A stretch of DNA of 64,000 bases, taken from assembly GCA_037501455.1 (NCBI GenBank), contig CM074858.1:99544001-99608000 (forward strand), in the 5' to 3' direction. Below, one piece after another: positions 23,580 to 31,398 of the stretch. The notes under the pieces were generated by a model. The model did no database searches and was not told the DNA's origin. It worked only from the letters and a program-made list of their open reading frames with translations. The stretch's first letter is position 1. Each line of letters starts with the position of its first letter. The stretch is from Lantana camara. Taxonomy: Eukaryota; Streptophyta; Magnoliopsida; Lamiales; Verbenaceae. The position numbers were made by a program, and so were the translations under genes.

Positions 23580-23819
23580 ATGCCGAGTAAATATTACAAA
23601 AGGATCCGTGAATTAACACGAAATATACAAATAAGTATAGATTTTCAACAAGCTAGAATTAATATAGAGAAAGAAAAATTACAACTTATTAGTACTATTA
23701 ATAAAGATAATCTATTTCATATTGAAGAATATCATATCATTAAACAAATAGAGTTTCATGAAGCAATGTTAGCTTCTGAAATAAGAAGACTAAAATATAT
23801 TGAAAAAGCAATAATCTAA
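23580..23819 (+). CDS. Virus ORF of unknown function, 79 aa, helical
   Basis: I start at the ATG at 23580. The same frame is open upstream but only from a TTG. The product is charged and likely alpha-helical, with heptad-like Ile/Leu spacing (IRELTRNIQI, IEKEKLQL, EIRRLKYIEKAI), so a short coiled coil is possible. Function unknown. It is the last frame before the Met-tRNA primer site at 23898. Confidence 0.5.
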   Translation: MPSKYYKRIRELTRNIQISIDFQQARINIEKEKLQLISTINKDNLFHIEEYHIIKQIEFHEAMLASEIRRLKYIEKAII

Positions 23820-23897
23820 TTTATAAATAATCTTATTTAATATCATTTAATATCATGTTTAATATCACCCAAATACAAAATATATTCCGCGTTTACG

Positions 23898-23910
23898 TGG
23901 TATCAGAGCC
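23898..23910 (+). other. Minus-strand primer-binding site (initiator Met-tRNA)
   Basis: TGGTATCAGAGCC, an exact 13-base match to the site used by caulimovirids and many plant LTR elements. By convention it marks the zero point of caulimovirid maps. The ORF chain starts 27 bp downstream. Confidence 0.9.
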
Positions 23911-23937
23911 ATATAATCCAAATAAATAATAGATAAA

Positions 23938-24105
23938 ATGAAGATATTTGATAAAAGAAAAATAATTGAATCTATAAAATATTTTGATTCAATGTATAAA
24001 TGGTACAAACACCAATATAAAAAATATCCTAGTAAATATTATTATGATAGGATGAATAATCATAAAAAAGATAGAGATTATTATATAAATCTTTTGACTA
24101 TATAA
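23938..24105 (+). CDS. Virus small ORF, 55 aa, basic and Tyr-rich
   Basis: The first frame after the primer site. It is very rich in Lys and Tyr (for example KYPSKYYYDR) and may bind nucleic acid, though no family is recognised. Its TAA (24103-24105) directly abuts the ATG of the next frame (24106), which suggests coupled re-initiation. Confidence 0.45.
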   Translation: MKIFDKRKIIESIKYFDSMYKWYKHQYKKYPSKYYYDRMNNHKKDRDYYINLLTI

Positions 24106-24315
24106 ATGGTCAGATTAGTTAACCATTTAAACAAATGGATTGAAAATATAAATAATATCTTAAGATTAAAAACAATATTAGAAGAATATAAAAGAGAAAA
24201 TAAAATTAATAAAGAAAATAAAGAGATAAAAAATAAAATAAAATCGTGTAAACAGAAAATAAGAAAACAAAAGGAAGAAGCCACGAACAACTGGCAAAAA
24301 TGGAAAAACTCATAA
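24106..24315 (+). CDS. Virus ORF of unknown function, 69 aa, coiled-coil-like
   Basis: Starts immediately after the previous stop. The product is highly charged (Lys, Glu, Asn) and predicted helical, with a run of Lys/Glu heptads in its second half. It may be structural or RNA-binding; no homology is recognised. It overlaps the next frame (starting 24300) by 16 bp. Confidence 0.5.
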   Translation: MVRLVNHLNKWIENINNILRLKTILEEYKRENKINKENKEIKNKIKSCKQKIRKQKEEATNNWQKWKNS

Positions 24316-24470
24316 AACCAATAATAGAAAGTTATATAATAGGAATATTAATACACACAGCTTTAATATATTTAAATTTTTGTTCAGATAAATGGAATTT
24401 AAATGAAACATATACAGAAGGAGGATATGAATCCTACGATGATACAGATTGGCAACTTTCTTCACCATAA
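24300..24470 (+). CDS. Virus small ORF, 56 aa, with membrane segment
   Basis: ATG at 24300, inside the end of the previous frame. Residues about 8-27 (IIESYIIGILIHTALIYLNF) form one hydrophobic segment long enough to cross a membrane. The C terminus is acidic and Ser/Asp-rich. Its stop and the next ATG share a base (TAATG at 24468-24472). This resembles small membrane proteins of other plant viruses in form only. Confidence 0.5.
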   Translation: MEKLIKPIIESYIIGILIHTALIYLNFCSDKWNLNETYTEGGYESYDDTDWQLSSP

Positions 24471-24865
24471 TGAATCATATTGAATCGGTTGCAAATGCTA
24501 TAAATACATTATTAGAAGAATTAGTAAAATTAAAATCTGAAATAAAGAATATAAATACAGAAATTCAAGTTATTAGAATTGAAATAAAGCAATTAAATAA
24601 CCTTATTCAAGACAATATTAAAAAGACCAAATTAGACAAGAAAAGGGAAATAGAAAGAACAATAAAAACACCTACAAAGATTGTTACTATACCAACAGAA
24701 AAGAAATATGAACCTGGATCATTTGATGAATATATGTATACAATATACCTCCCTAAATTATTAAAAGAACAAGATGATAGAGAAAATAAAATAAAGGAAG
24801 AATCAAAATTAAAGGAAATTATAGAAGAAGCTAAACTAGAAGAAAAACCTGAGGATAATGAATGA
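24470..24865 (+). CDS. Coiled-coil protein, possible virion-associated protein, 131 aa
   Basis: I use the ATG at 24470, which overlaps the preceding TAA. Residues about 1-60 show a long regular heptad pattern (LLEELVKLKSEI, IEIKQLNNLI), typical of a multimeric coiled coil. A Lys/Glu-rich C terminus follows. Caulimovirids encode a small coiled-coil virion-associated protein just upstream of the coat protein that helps movement and transmission. Size, position and coiled coil fit that role, but no sequence motif proves it. It overlaps the coat-protein frame by 8 bp. Confidence 0.55.
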   Translation: MNHIESVANAINTLLEELVKLKSEIKNINTEIQVIRIEIKQLNNLIQDNIKKTKLDKKREIERTIKTPTKIVTIPTEKKYEPGSFDEYMYTIYLPKLLKEQDDRENKIKEESKLKEIIEEAKLEEKPEDNE

Positions 24866-26186
24866 AGTAAATAATTTAATAGAAGAATTTGAAAAGATAA
24901 ATCTGGATGATATAGTTGAATATGAAGTTAGAATGAATACAACCGGAGGACCTTCAGGAGTAACTAATGAAACTCCAGAATCCTCTATGGGTTCTAACGA
25001 GAATTACCCTAAAACATATTATAGACCCAAGAGAAATAAAGAACAAAGTAAGAAGAATATATCTTATAATCCAAAATATCAACCTACCGAACAATATAGT
25101 GAACCTATAAATCTCCAAGGAAGTAAATTAAACCTAGATTGTCAAGTAGATAATAGAAAAGCCATAGTAAAGTGGCAAAATGATATGATAGCCTTTTTGT
25201 TAACCCAAGATGATATATATTGGGGAGCTAGTAAAAAGAGCGAATATATTATAACTACGTTTGATGGAATAGTTCTTAAATGGTGGGAAGGAGTATCTCC
25301 TGATATACAAGGAATAATGAAAGTCGGAATGGAAACTGGATTTGATATAGATATAAGAACAGGAGTACAAAGTATAGTTGCAAATATATCTGATGAATTT
25401 TTAGGTGAATCATGGATAGCTAATAAAGAATTAGAAATAGAAAGGGAAAAAGATGAAGCAAGAAGTAATCTAATAAACCTAAGTATACTCTCAATGTGCA
25501 ATATAAAAAATTATGTATGTGAATTTAGAGATTATTATTATACCCAATATTATAGTACCGAATCTCAAGAAATAATGTTAAATATGTTTTACACTAAACT
25601 TCCTTATCCCTGGAATAATCACATGAATAAAGTATGGAGAGAAAAGAAAGATAAATACCCTCAAAATCTAGGAGGAAGAATAAAAGTATTAACAACAGAA
25701 CTTAAAAGAATATGTGGTGAACAACAATTATATAAAAAATCTAAAAGAATAACTAGACTCTGTTGTGATACAGTAGAATTACCTACACAATGGGGAAGTA
25801 ATAGAAAGACATACCCTAAAAGGAATAAAAGAAAATTTTATAAGAAAAAATATAAAAAATATAAAAGTTTTCAAAGGAAAAATATAAAACCCAGAAGAAA
25901 GTTTTTTAAGAGAAATAAGTATGAAAATAAACCTAATAAGGAAAGAAATAAAAAATTAACTAAATGTCAATGCTGGAATTGCGGAGAAGAAGGTCATAAA
26001 TCACCTGAATGTCCAAAACCTAAAAATAAACATATTAAGAATATAGAGATTGAATTTTTAGAAATAAAAGATGAACTTGAAGAAATTTCTGATATAGAAA
26101 ACTATTTTGGAGAAGAAATATATATAGAAGAATCCGATATATCAGAAAATGGAATATCTTCAGAATTAGACACTGAATCAGAATGA
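24858..26186 (+). CDS. Coat protein with zinc knuckle, 442 aa
   Basis: The capsid protein that packages viral DNA. An acidic N terminus leads to a conserved capsid core (about 95-290, with 'WWEGVSPDIQG' near 142 and an aromatic stretch near 223-232). A strongly basic Lys/Arg tract (about 315-370) follows, then a CCHC knuckle (372-385, CWNCGEEGHKSPEC) and an acidic tail (396-442). This order is standard for caulimovirid coat proteins. The start overlaps the stop of the previous frame; the stop overlaps the movement-protein ATG (ATGA, 26183-26186). The frame is fully open. Confidence 0.9.
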   Translation: MNEVNNLIEEFEKINLDDIVEYEVRMNTTGGPSGVTNETPESSMGSNENYPKTYYRPKRNKEQSKKNISYNPKYQPTEQYSEPINLQGSKLNLDCQVDNRKAIVKWQNDMIAFLLTQDDIYWGASKKSEYIITTFDGIVLKWWEGVSPDIQGIMKVGMETGFDIDIRTGVQSIVANISDEFLGESWIANKELEIEREKDEARSNLINLSILSMCNIKNYVCEFRDYYYTQYYSTESQEIMLNMFYTKLPYPWNNHMNKVWREKKDKYPQNLGGRIKVLTTELKRICGEQQLYKKSKRITRLCCDTVELPTQWGSNRKTYPKRNKRKFYKKKYKKYKSFQRKNIKPRRKFFKRNKYENKPNKERNKKLTKCQCWNCGEEGHKSPECPKPKNKHIKNIEIEFLEIKDELEEISDIENYFGEEIYIEESDISENGISSELDTESE

Positions 26187-27478
26187 GTTCTGAAATAACA
26201 GAATTATCTGATGAAGAAATAGATATTTATGAAGGACCCGAAGGATATGCAGAACGCATTACCTTCAACAAAGAAACTTTAGATAAGATAAAGAAACTAA
26301 AATTAAATGCTACTAATCCCAGTCAAAGTATATTTAAAGGAATATCAAGTCTTATAAAAAGAAAGAAAATAAATATATATGACTACCATGAAGTAGAAAA
26401 ATCTATAAACATTGAACATACTTCAGGGCAAGTTAAGATTAACTTGTTAACTAGAAATACAATAAATCAAGCTTTGAACAAAATAAAAGATAAAAAAGAA
26501 AAATGTAAAATACAATATATATATTTAGGAAGAGTTCAATTCCTAGTAAAATCATTGTTTAGAGAAGGAATAGATAGTCCTATAGTACTTTCTCTTCATG
26601 ATCAAAGGTTTACAGATGCAAAGAGAAGTCATCTAGGAACAATAGAAGGAAACTTGTGTTATAAACAAATATTATTTGATTTATATCCTAAATATAGTGT
26701 GAATATAAATGATCATAATATAGAAGAAGCTTTAAGTTTACATTACAAATTCATAAAAGATATAGGATTAAAAGATAAAAGTAAAGCTTTCTCAATTTAC
26801 TATAGAGCATTATATGTTCTAAGCAATAGTAATTATGGAAAGATTTATCAAGATAAACCACATTTAGAAATAGATGAAGAATGTAGGGAAATAGCTTCGG
26901 CTAAATTACCTCTTCTTGAAGACCCTAAGGAAATAACAAATTATGAATTGGAAATCATAAATAAACCTTTAATAGAAGAAGGATCTTCTAGTAAAACTCC
27001 TCAAATAGAATTTGGAAAAAATAGTATAGCTAGAAGAAGTCAAAGAATGAATATAACCAGAACTTTAAGTATAAATAAAAACTCAGTAAATAAAACAATG
27101 ATCATTTTAGGAGAATATTTTAATGGTCAAGAATATATTAAAGAACCAAAAATATTAATAGATACAGGAGCAAGTGCAAATCACTTTGCTAAAATAAAGA
27201 ATAAAGGTTTGATGATAGAAACCTTAACTGAAAATTTTTATTATGAAAACTTTGAGGGAAAGGTAGTTGCATGTAACCAACAAATATCTATCCCAATAAA
27301 TATTGATAAATCTAGAATAATTGTTAAATGTTATCTAGATGAAAATATGACTGGAAGTTCCTATGATATAATCTTAGGAAATGCTTTCCTAGATAGTTGT
27401 AAATACTATAAGATAGAAAAAGATGGAGTAACACTCTGTATAGAAGACAAAGTCATATATTGTCCAAGAATAAAATGA
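26183..27478 (+). CDS. Movement protein fused to a second aspartic protease, 431 aa
   Basis: Residues about 107-240 form the 30K-superfamily movement domain, which in relatives makes tubules through plasmodesmata: 'YLGRVQFLVKSLF', the conserved Asp region 'LSLHDQRF', then 'GNLCYKQILFDLYPKYSV'. A basic linker follows. Residues about 303-425 look like a retropepsin half: 'ILIDTGAS' (Asp327-Thr-Gly-Ala) and the flap-distal 'DIILGNAFL' (395-403). Pol, in the next frame, carries its own protease, so this one is extra. Start and stop both lie in ATGA overlaps with neighbours (26183-26186, 27475-27478). The frame is open with the catalytic Asp kept. Confidence 0.85.
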   Translation: MSSEITELSDEEIDIYEGPEGYAERITFNKETLDKIKKLKLNATNPSQSIFKGISSLIKRKKINIYDYHEVEKSINIEHTSGQVKINLLTRNTINQALNKIKDKKEKCKIQYIYLGRVQFLVKSLFREGIDSPIVLSLHDQRFTDAKRSHLGTIEGNLCYKQILFDLYPKYSVNINDHNIEEALSLHYKFIKDIGLKDKSKAFSIYYRALYVLSNSNYGKIYQDKPHLEIDEECREIASAKLPLLEDPKEITNYELEIINKPLIEEGSSSKTPQIEFGKNSIARRSQRMNITRTLSINKNSVNKTMIILGEYFNGQEYIKEPKILIDTGASANHFAKIKNKGLMIETLTENFYYENFEGKVVACNQQISIPINIDKSRIIVKCYLDENMTGSSYDIILGNAFLDSCKYYKIEKDGVTLCIEDKVIYCPRIK

Positions 27479-29355
27479 AAGGATATAACTTTACAATTAG
27501 TGTTTTCATTCAGGTAGGAATAAGAGAAACCCCTGAAAATGAAATAATAACTTGTGCTTTAATAGATACTGGATCTGAAATAACTATTTTCAAAACCTTC
27601 TTGATTAATAAATGGAAAGAAGATGGGAAAATCAGGATAAAAGGAGTGACTGGAAAATCACAGGATATACACAGATCAGCAATAGATGTTGATATTGTCC
27701 TAGGAAGTAAAATAATAATGGTTCCTAGAATATATGAATATAATGAACTAGAAGTTGATATATTATTAGGAAATGATTTCCTACAACAATTTCAATATTA
27801 TATGCAAAATGCATATTCTATTGTACTTAAAACAAAGTGTGGTCATTTGTTAAAATTACCACGATTAAACCATCCTTTCAGAGTTCAGCCAGCTAAGCGT
27901 GGTGGACACTCCATATATGAAAAAATACAAATACCAATAAATAAAATAGTTATAAAAAGAATAAACTTAGAAACGGTTACTAGTAAGATAAAAGAAAATT
28001 ATAGTGACCATCCATTAGCTTTTTGGAAAAAGAATTATCCAAAAGCTAGAATAGAATTAACAGATAATATAATAATTAAAGAAAGACCTATGAGATATAC
28101 CTTAAGTGAAGAAGATGAATTTAAAAAACAAATTAAAGAACTTTTGGATAAAGGATTAATTAGGAAAAGTTTTAGTCCCTTTTCTAGTCCAGCTTTCATG
28201 GTAATGAAAGAAGCTGAAAAGAAAAGAAATAAAGCAAGAATGGTAATAAATTTCAAAAGATTAAACCATTTTACTAAGGGTGATAGTTACCAATTACCCA
28301 ATAAAGAAGTATTAATAGACTTAGTAAAGAATAAATCCTATTACTCAAAATTTGATTGTACATCTGGTTTTTGGCAAATAAAAATGGAAGATGACAGTAT
28401 CCAATATACAGCCTTTAGTGCCCCTCAAGGACATTATGAATGGTTAGTAATGCCATTTGGATTAAAAAATGCTCCATCAATATATCAAAGAAAGATGGAT
28501 GATATATTTAGCAAATATAGAGAATTCATGGTTGTTTATATCGATGATATTCTTATTTGTTCAGATACTATAGATAAACATAGAGAACATCTTTTGCTCT
28601 TTGCTAAATTATGTAAAGAGAATGGTATAGCCCTGTCTGAAAGAAAAGCAGTCATAGAAACTAAAGAAATTGAGTTTTTAGGATTAAAACTGAGTGCTGC
28701 AGGTATAAAATTACAACCGCATATATCCAGAAAAATAGTTGAGTTTCCTGATAAATTAGAAAATAGAAAACAAATAGAAAAATTTTTAGGATGTCTTAAT
28801 TATGCTGAAGGTTTCATACCTGAGTTAGCTAAGAAAAGACATGAAATACAAAAGTTATTGAGAAAAAATAATACAAAAGGATGGGCTCCAAGACATACAG
28901 AAATTGTCATAAAGTTAAAGGAAGAATGTAAAACTCTTCCAGAATTAAGACTTCCTGATAAAAATGATAACTTAATTCTTCAGACTGATGCGTCTGATTT
29001 ATATTGGGCTGCAATCTTGAAAACAGATCTTAATGAGATTTGTAGATATACAAGTGGTACTTTTAAATCAGCAGAAATAAATTATACTACACATGAAAAA
29101 GAGTTATTAGGAGTAATAAACGGGATTAAAAAGTTTTCACTTTTCCTACTCCAAAAACCTTTTATTGTTCATGTAGATAACACTCAAGTTCCAAGTCTTG
29201 CAAAAAATAAATTACCCAGTGAACCAAATTATAGGAGGCTACATAGATGGCAAGTTTTCCTATCTCTCTATGATTTCAAAATTATTCCCATAAAAGGAAC
29301 TGATAATTTTTTAGCAGACTTTTTATCCAGAAATATAGATTTTGGTTCAGAATAA
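27475..29355 (+). CDS. Pol: aspartic protease, reverse transcriptase, RNase H, 626 aa
   Basis: The replication polyprotein. I start at the ATG at 27475, which overlaps the preceding TGA; an upstream TTG is also in frame. Protease: DTGS 31-34 and 'DILLGNDF' 95-102. RT: 'RMVINFKRLN' near 255-264, first Asp in 'KFDCTSGFW' (Asp294), 'MPFGLKNAP' 326-334, YIDD 355-358. RNase H: 'QTDASD' (Asp504), Glu in 'THEKEL' (539-544), 'HVDNT' (Asp568) and 'FLADFLSRN' (Asp614). There is no integrase, as expected for Caulimoviridae. All catalytic residues are present and no stop interrupts the frame. Confidence 0.95.
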   Translation: MKGYNFTISVFIQVGIRETPENEIITCALIDTGSEITIFKTFLINKWKEDGKIRIKGVTGKSQDIHRSAIDVDIVLGSKIIMVPRIYEYNELEVDILLGNDFLQQFQYYMQNAYSIVLKTKCGHLLKLPRLNHPFRVQPAKRGGHSIYEKIQIPINKIVIKRINLETVTSKIKENYSDHPLAFWKKNYPKARIELTDNIIIKERPMRYTLSEEDEFKKQIKELLDKGLIRKSFSPFSSPAFMVMKEAEKKRNKARMVINFKRLNHFTKGDSYQLPNKEVLIDLVKNKSYYSKFDCTSGFWQIKMEDDSIQYTAFSAPQGHYEWLVMPFGLKNAPSIYQRKMDDIFSKYREFMVVYIDDILICSDTIDKHREHLLLFAKLCKENGIALSERKAVIETKEIEFLGLKLSAAGIKLQPHISRKIVEFPDKLENRKQIEKFLGCLNYAEGFIPELAKKRHEIQKLLRKNNTKGWAPRHTEIVIKLKEECKTLPELRLPDKNDNLILQTDASDLYWAAILKTDLNEICRYTSGTFKSAEINYTTHEKELLGVINGIKKFSLFLLQKPFIVHVDNTQVPSLAKNKLPSEPNYRRLHRWQVFLSLYDFKIIPIKGTDNFLADFLSRNIDFGSE

Positions 29356-29574
29356 AGACCAATATATGGGTATGCATGTATCTAGTCCATCTCAAACGGT
29401 AGATGGTAAAGACAAAATCAAATCCGTTAATGGGTGGTGATTTCCCAAAAATCACTTATCAAAATTTAGAAGACCAATATATGGGTATGCATATATCTAG
29501 TCCATCTCAAACGGTAGATGGTAAAGACAAAATCAAATCCGTTAATGGGTGGTGATTTCCCAAAAATCACTTAT
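29356..29574 (+). repeat. 104-bp direct duplication between pol and transactivator
   Basis: 29356-29459 and 29471-29574 differ at one base, with an 11-bp spacer. Each copy holds two hairpins: CCATCT...AGATGG and GTGATTT...AAATCAC (29437-29455 in the first copy). The second copy ends at the ATG at 29573. Caulimoviruses have a promoter in this interval for the transactivator RNA, so these may be regulatory elements. Confidence 0.9.
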
Positions 29575-30619
29575 GGAAAATCTTAAAAAGAAATTTAATA
29601 AACCTTTCTCTCTTTTACAGATGGAGGATAAAATTGATATTTCTGAAATAAAAGAAGAGATCTCATATATCAACAGCATGGCTGAAGATCTCTATGAAGG
29701 AACTGTGATTCTTGAACAATATCTATACAAAAATCTCCCTTCATTGATAGATTTGGTAACCGAAAATCTAGAAAAGGTAAATAAAGTGACTCAAAGGTTA
29801 GAAAAATATATTGAGAAATTTGAGTCAATAAAAATAAATGAGACTGAGTCGTCTGGCGAGAAAAATAAAGAAGAAGCAAAAAATAAATCTCCCTCAGTCA
29901 TTGAAATAAAATTGGAAAGAGAGTCTTCTTCAAAGGAAATAAAAATTGAAATAGAAAAATATGTCCCTAACACCGAATGGGAACATATGTATGTTAATAC
30001 AGCTGATGAAGTCTATAGTATGGAAAATACAGACACTATATTCTTCTCTAAAGGCAAGAATATATATCCAAGGTTGACTTGCATAATGGGAGCATGCCCA
30101 GAAGCAGTTTATAGATATGCTTGTTTTGGGTTCCTTGATATAATTTACCCAAGTAAAGATCTCAAGGAATTATCCAGATTTGATGATACCCTAAAATCTC
30201 AAATCAGTAAATTTGCCAGAGGAAGACAGGTGGTTCTCAAGTTCTACACCATATCTCCGGAGCCAGAGAAGCATATATGGCATGAAGCTTTCTTCATGAT
30301 CACTGCAGACCACCTTTCTGACACCATAAAGCTTGAGCAAGGAAATAAACCTTTAAGGAAGATCCAAGTTACTAAAGAATGGATTGTCCAAAGGCGTGCC
30401 TTGGGAATAAAAGCTATTCACAGCGTTGCAGAAAATCTGTACAAATATAAGTTTGAAACGCTGATGAGTAAAGGAAATTGGATTCTACTCACCAAAGGAG
30501 GAAAAATAAGCTCTCCTCTTTTAATGGAATTCATAAATAAATTTGAAAAACATGAATTTTTCTGCACTGCAGAGACTAGACAAGAAGCATGCAAGATGAT
30601 GGGCTGTAACCATCAGTGA
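29573..30619 (+). CDS. Transactivator/viroplasmin-like protein, 348 aa (or 332 aa)
   Basis: The inclusion-body protein that in caulimoviruses permits translation of downstream ORFs on one polycistronic RNA. A helical acidic N-terminal region is followed by a Glu/Lys/Ser-rich linker, then a transactivator core over about the C-terminal half: 'FFSKGKNIYPRLT' and 'YRYACFGFLDIIYPS', then 'HEAFFMIT'. The frame is open from a GTG at 29549. I prefer ATG 29573; ATG 29621 is an alternative because it directly follows a good splice acceptor (TCTCTTTTACAG, 29609-29620). The sequence is fully open. Confidence 0.8.
   Translation: MENLKKKFNKPFSLLQMEDKIDISEIKEEISYINSMAEDLYEGTVILEQYLYKNLPSLIDLVTENLEKVNKVTQRLEKYIEKFESIKINETESSGEKNKEEAKNKSPSVIEIKLERESSSKEIKIEIEKYVPNTEWEHMYVNTADEVYSMENTDTIFFSKGKNIYPRLTCIMGACPEAVYRYACFGFLDIIYPSKDLKELSRFDDTLKSQISKFARGRQVVLKFYTISPEPEKHIWHEAFFMITADHLSDTIKLEQGNKPLRKIQVTKEWIVQRRALGIKAIHSVAENLYKYKFETLMSKGNWILLTKGGKISSPLLMEFINKFEKHEFFCTAETRQEACKMMGCNHQ
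29609..29620 (+). other. Candidate splice acceptor before the transactivator ATG
   Basis: TCTCTTTTACAG, a pyrimidine tract plus CAG, immediately followed by ATGGAGG at 29621. The nearest strong donor in the RNA leader is at 31250. Spliced leaders are known in several caulimovirids. Inference from consensus only. Confidence 0.4.
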
Positions 30620-30646
30620 ATGTAAGCACATACATCAGCAAGGAAA

Positions 30647-30666
30647 TGACGAATGCCATGACGTCA
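30647..30666 (+). promoter_or_regulatory. as-1-like enhancer element
   Basis: TGACG (30647) and TGACGTCA (30659) are 12 bp apart, the paired TGACG layout of the as-1 element bound by plant TGA/bZIP factors in caulimovirus promoters. It lies about 145 bp upstream of the TATA box. Confidence 0.75.
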
Positions 30667-30809
30667 TACTCCAATTATCAAGTGGCAGATAAAAGTGTCG
30701 GCAGAATCTCAACCATAAAAAAGTGTCGGCAAAGATCTGGATCGTTGAAGGATAAAGCAGCGGATTCCAAATAAAAATTTCAAGTCCAAACAGTCTCAAG
30801 ATTATAGTC

Positions 30810-30817
30810 TATAAATA
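30810..30817 (+). promoter_or_regulatory. Pregenomic RNA promoter TATA box
   Basis: TATAAATA in the only long gap between ORFs, downstream of the as-1-like element. Transcription would start near 30840. A second TATAAATA at 31682-31689 is a weaker alternative without an upstream enhancer match. Confidence 0.75.
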
Positions 30818-30867
30818 GAGTGCTCTTGTATGGTGAAAAACACCTTGTCTTGAATCCAGAGAATCAT

Positions 30868-30873
30868 ATGTAA
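30868..30873 (+). other. Start-stop mini uORF in the leader
   Basis: ATGTAA, an AUG directly followed by a stop, about 28 nt after the predicted RNA start. Such minimal uORFs can stall ribosomes; a role here is speculative. Confidence 0.35.
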
Positions 30874-30910
30874 AATAATCTTTGAGTCTTTCAGTTTCTG
30901 AGTGTTGAGT

Positions 30911-30928
30911 TTTGTATTTTCAAATAAA
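30911..30928 (+). terminator. Viral poly(A) signal
   Basis: TTTGTA (30911-30916) upstream of AATAAA (30923-30928). TTTGTA is the upstream element type known in caulimoviruses. Placed about 85 bp after the predicted start, it would be skipped on the first pass and used after a full circle, giving a terminally redundant RNA. Confidence 0.65.
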
Positions 30929-31248
30929 TCTTTTTCAGAATATATAATGTTTGTGTAAACCTCTTTTGAAGGAAATAAAATTCTCCTTTTCATATACACG
31001 AGATAAATACTTTGTTAAGAGTTTTATTAAACCTTTTTACTCCAGTCTATTTCTACAAACCTTTTATTAAAACTCACAAGCCGTAGTGAGATTTTCCGTT
31101 GGAGGTTGAAGTCTGTTTCCAGTTGATGTCCGTGAAAGCAAGGAGCTGTGAGGACTTTTGGAACAAGAAGGGCTAACCGAGGAGGAACGAAGACGAGTCT
31201 TGGAGAATAAATAAATCAGAGTTGTAGAAGAGGAAGGAGATAAAGAGA

Positions 31249-31254
31249 GGTAAT
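31249..31254 (+). other. Candidate splice donor in the viral leader
   Basis: GAGAG|GTAATA with the GT at 31250-31251, about 410 nt downstream of the predicted RNA start. It fits the plant donor consensus well. A partner acceptor could be 29620 on the circular genome's RNA. Confidence 0.35.
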
Positions 31255-31329
31255 AAAATTTTTACAAATTATTTAAGTGTTTTATGAATTATAGGATGAA
31301 TTTTAGAGTACTTCTATTATTAAAGTATT

Positions 31330-31398
31330 ATGGCAAAAGAATCAGAAAGAATATCAATTGATAGTATAACAACAGATAAAGACAACTATGAATACTAA
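31330..31398 (+). CDS. Leader sORF, 22 codons
   Basis: ATG 31330 to TAA 31398, hydrophilic. It overlaps the next frame (starting 31388) by 11 bp, continuing the overlapping style of the virus. Coding is uncertain; it may act as a leader uORF. Confidence 0.3.
   Translation: MAKESERISIDSITTDKDNYEY

Noticed and set aside
23898..23910. LTR retrotransposon origin for the viral region, because of the Met-tRNA site
   Set aside because: No LTRs or integrase are present, while coat, movement and transactivator genes are.
25142..25501. 119-codon minus-strand ORF inside the coat gene
   Set aside because: Shadow frame of the A-rich coat sequence; no promoter or domain.
27460..27474. Upstream extension of Pol by five codons
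   Set aside because: It starts at TTG; the ATG at 27475 overlaps the previous stop as at the other junctions.
29549..29572. Upstream extension of the transactivator by eight codons
   Set aside because: It starts at GTG within a duplicated hairpin; ATGs at 29573 and 29621 are better.
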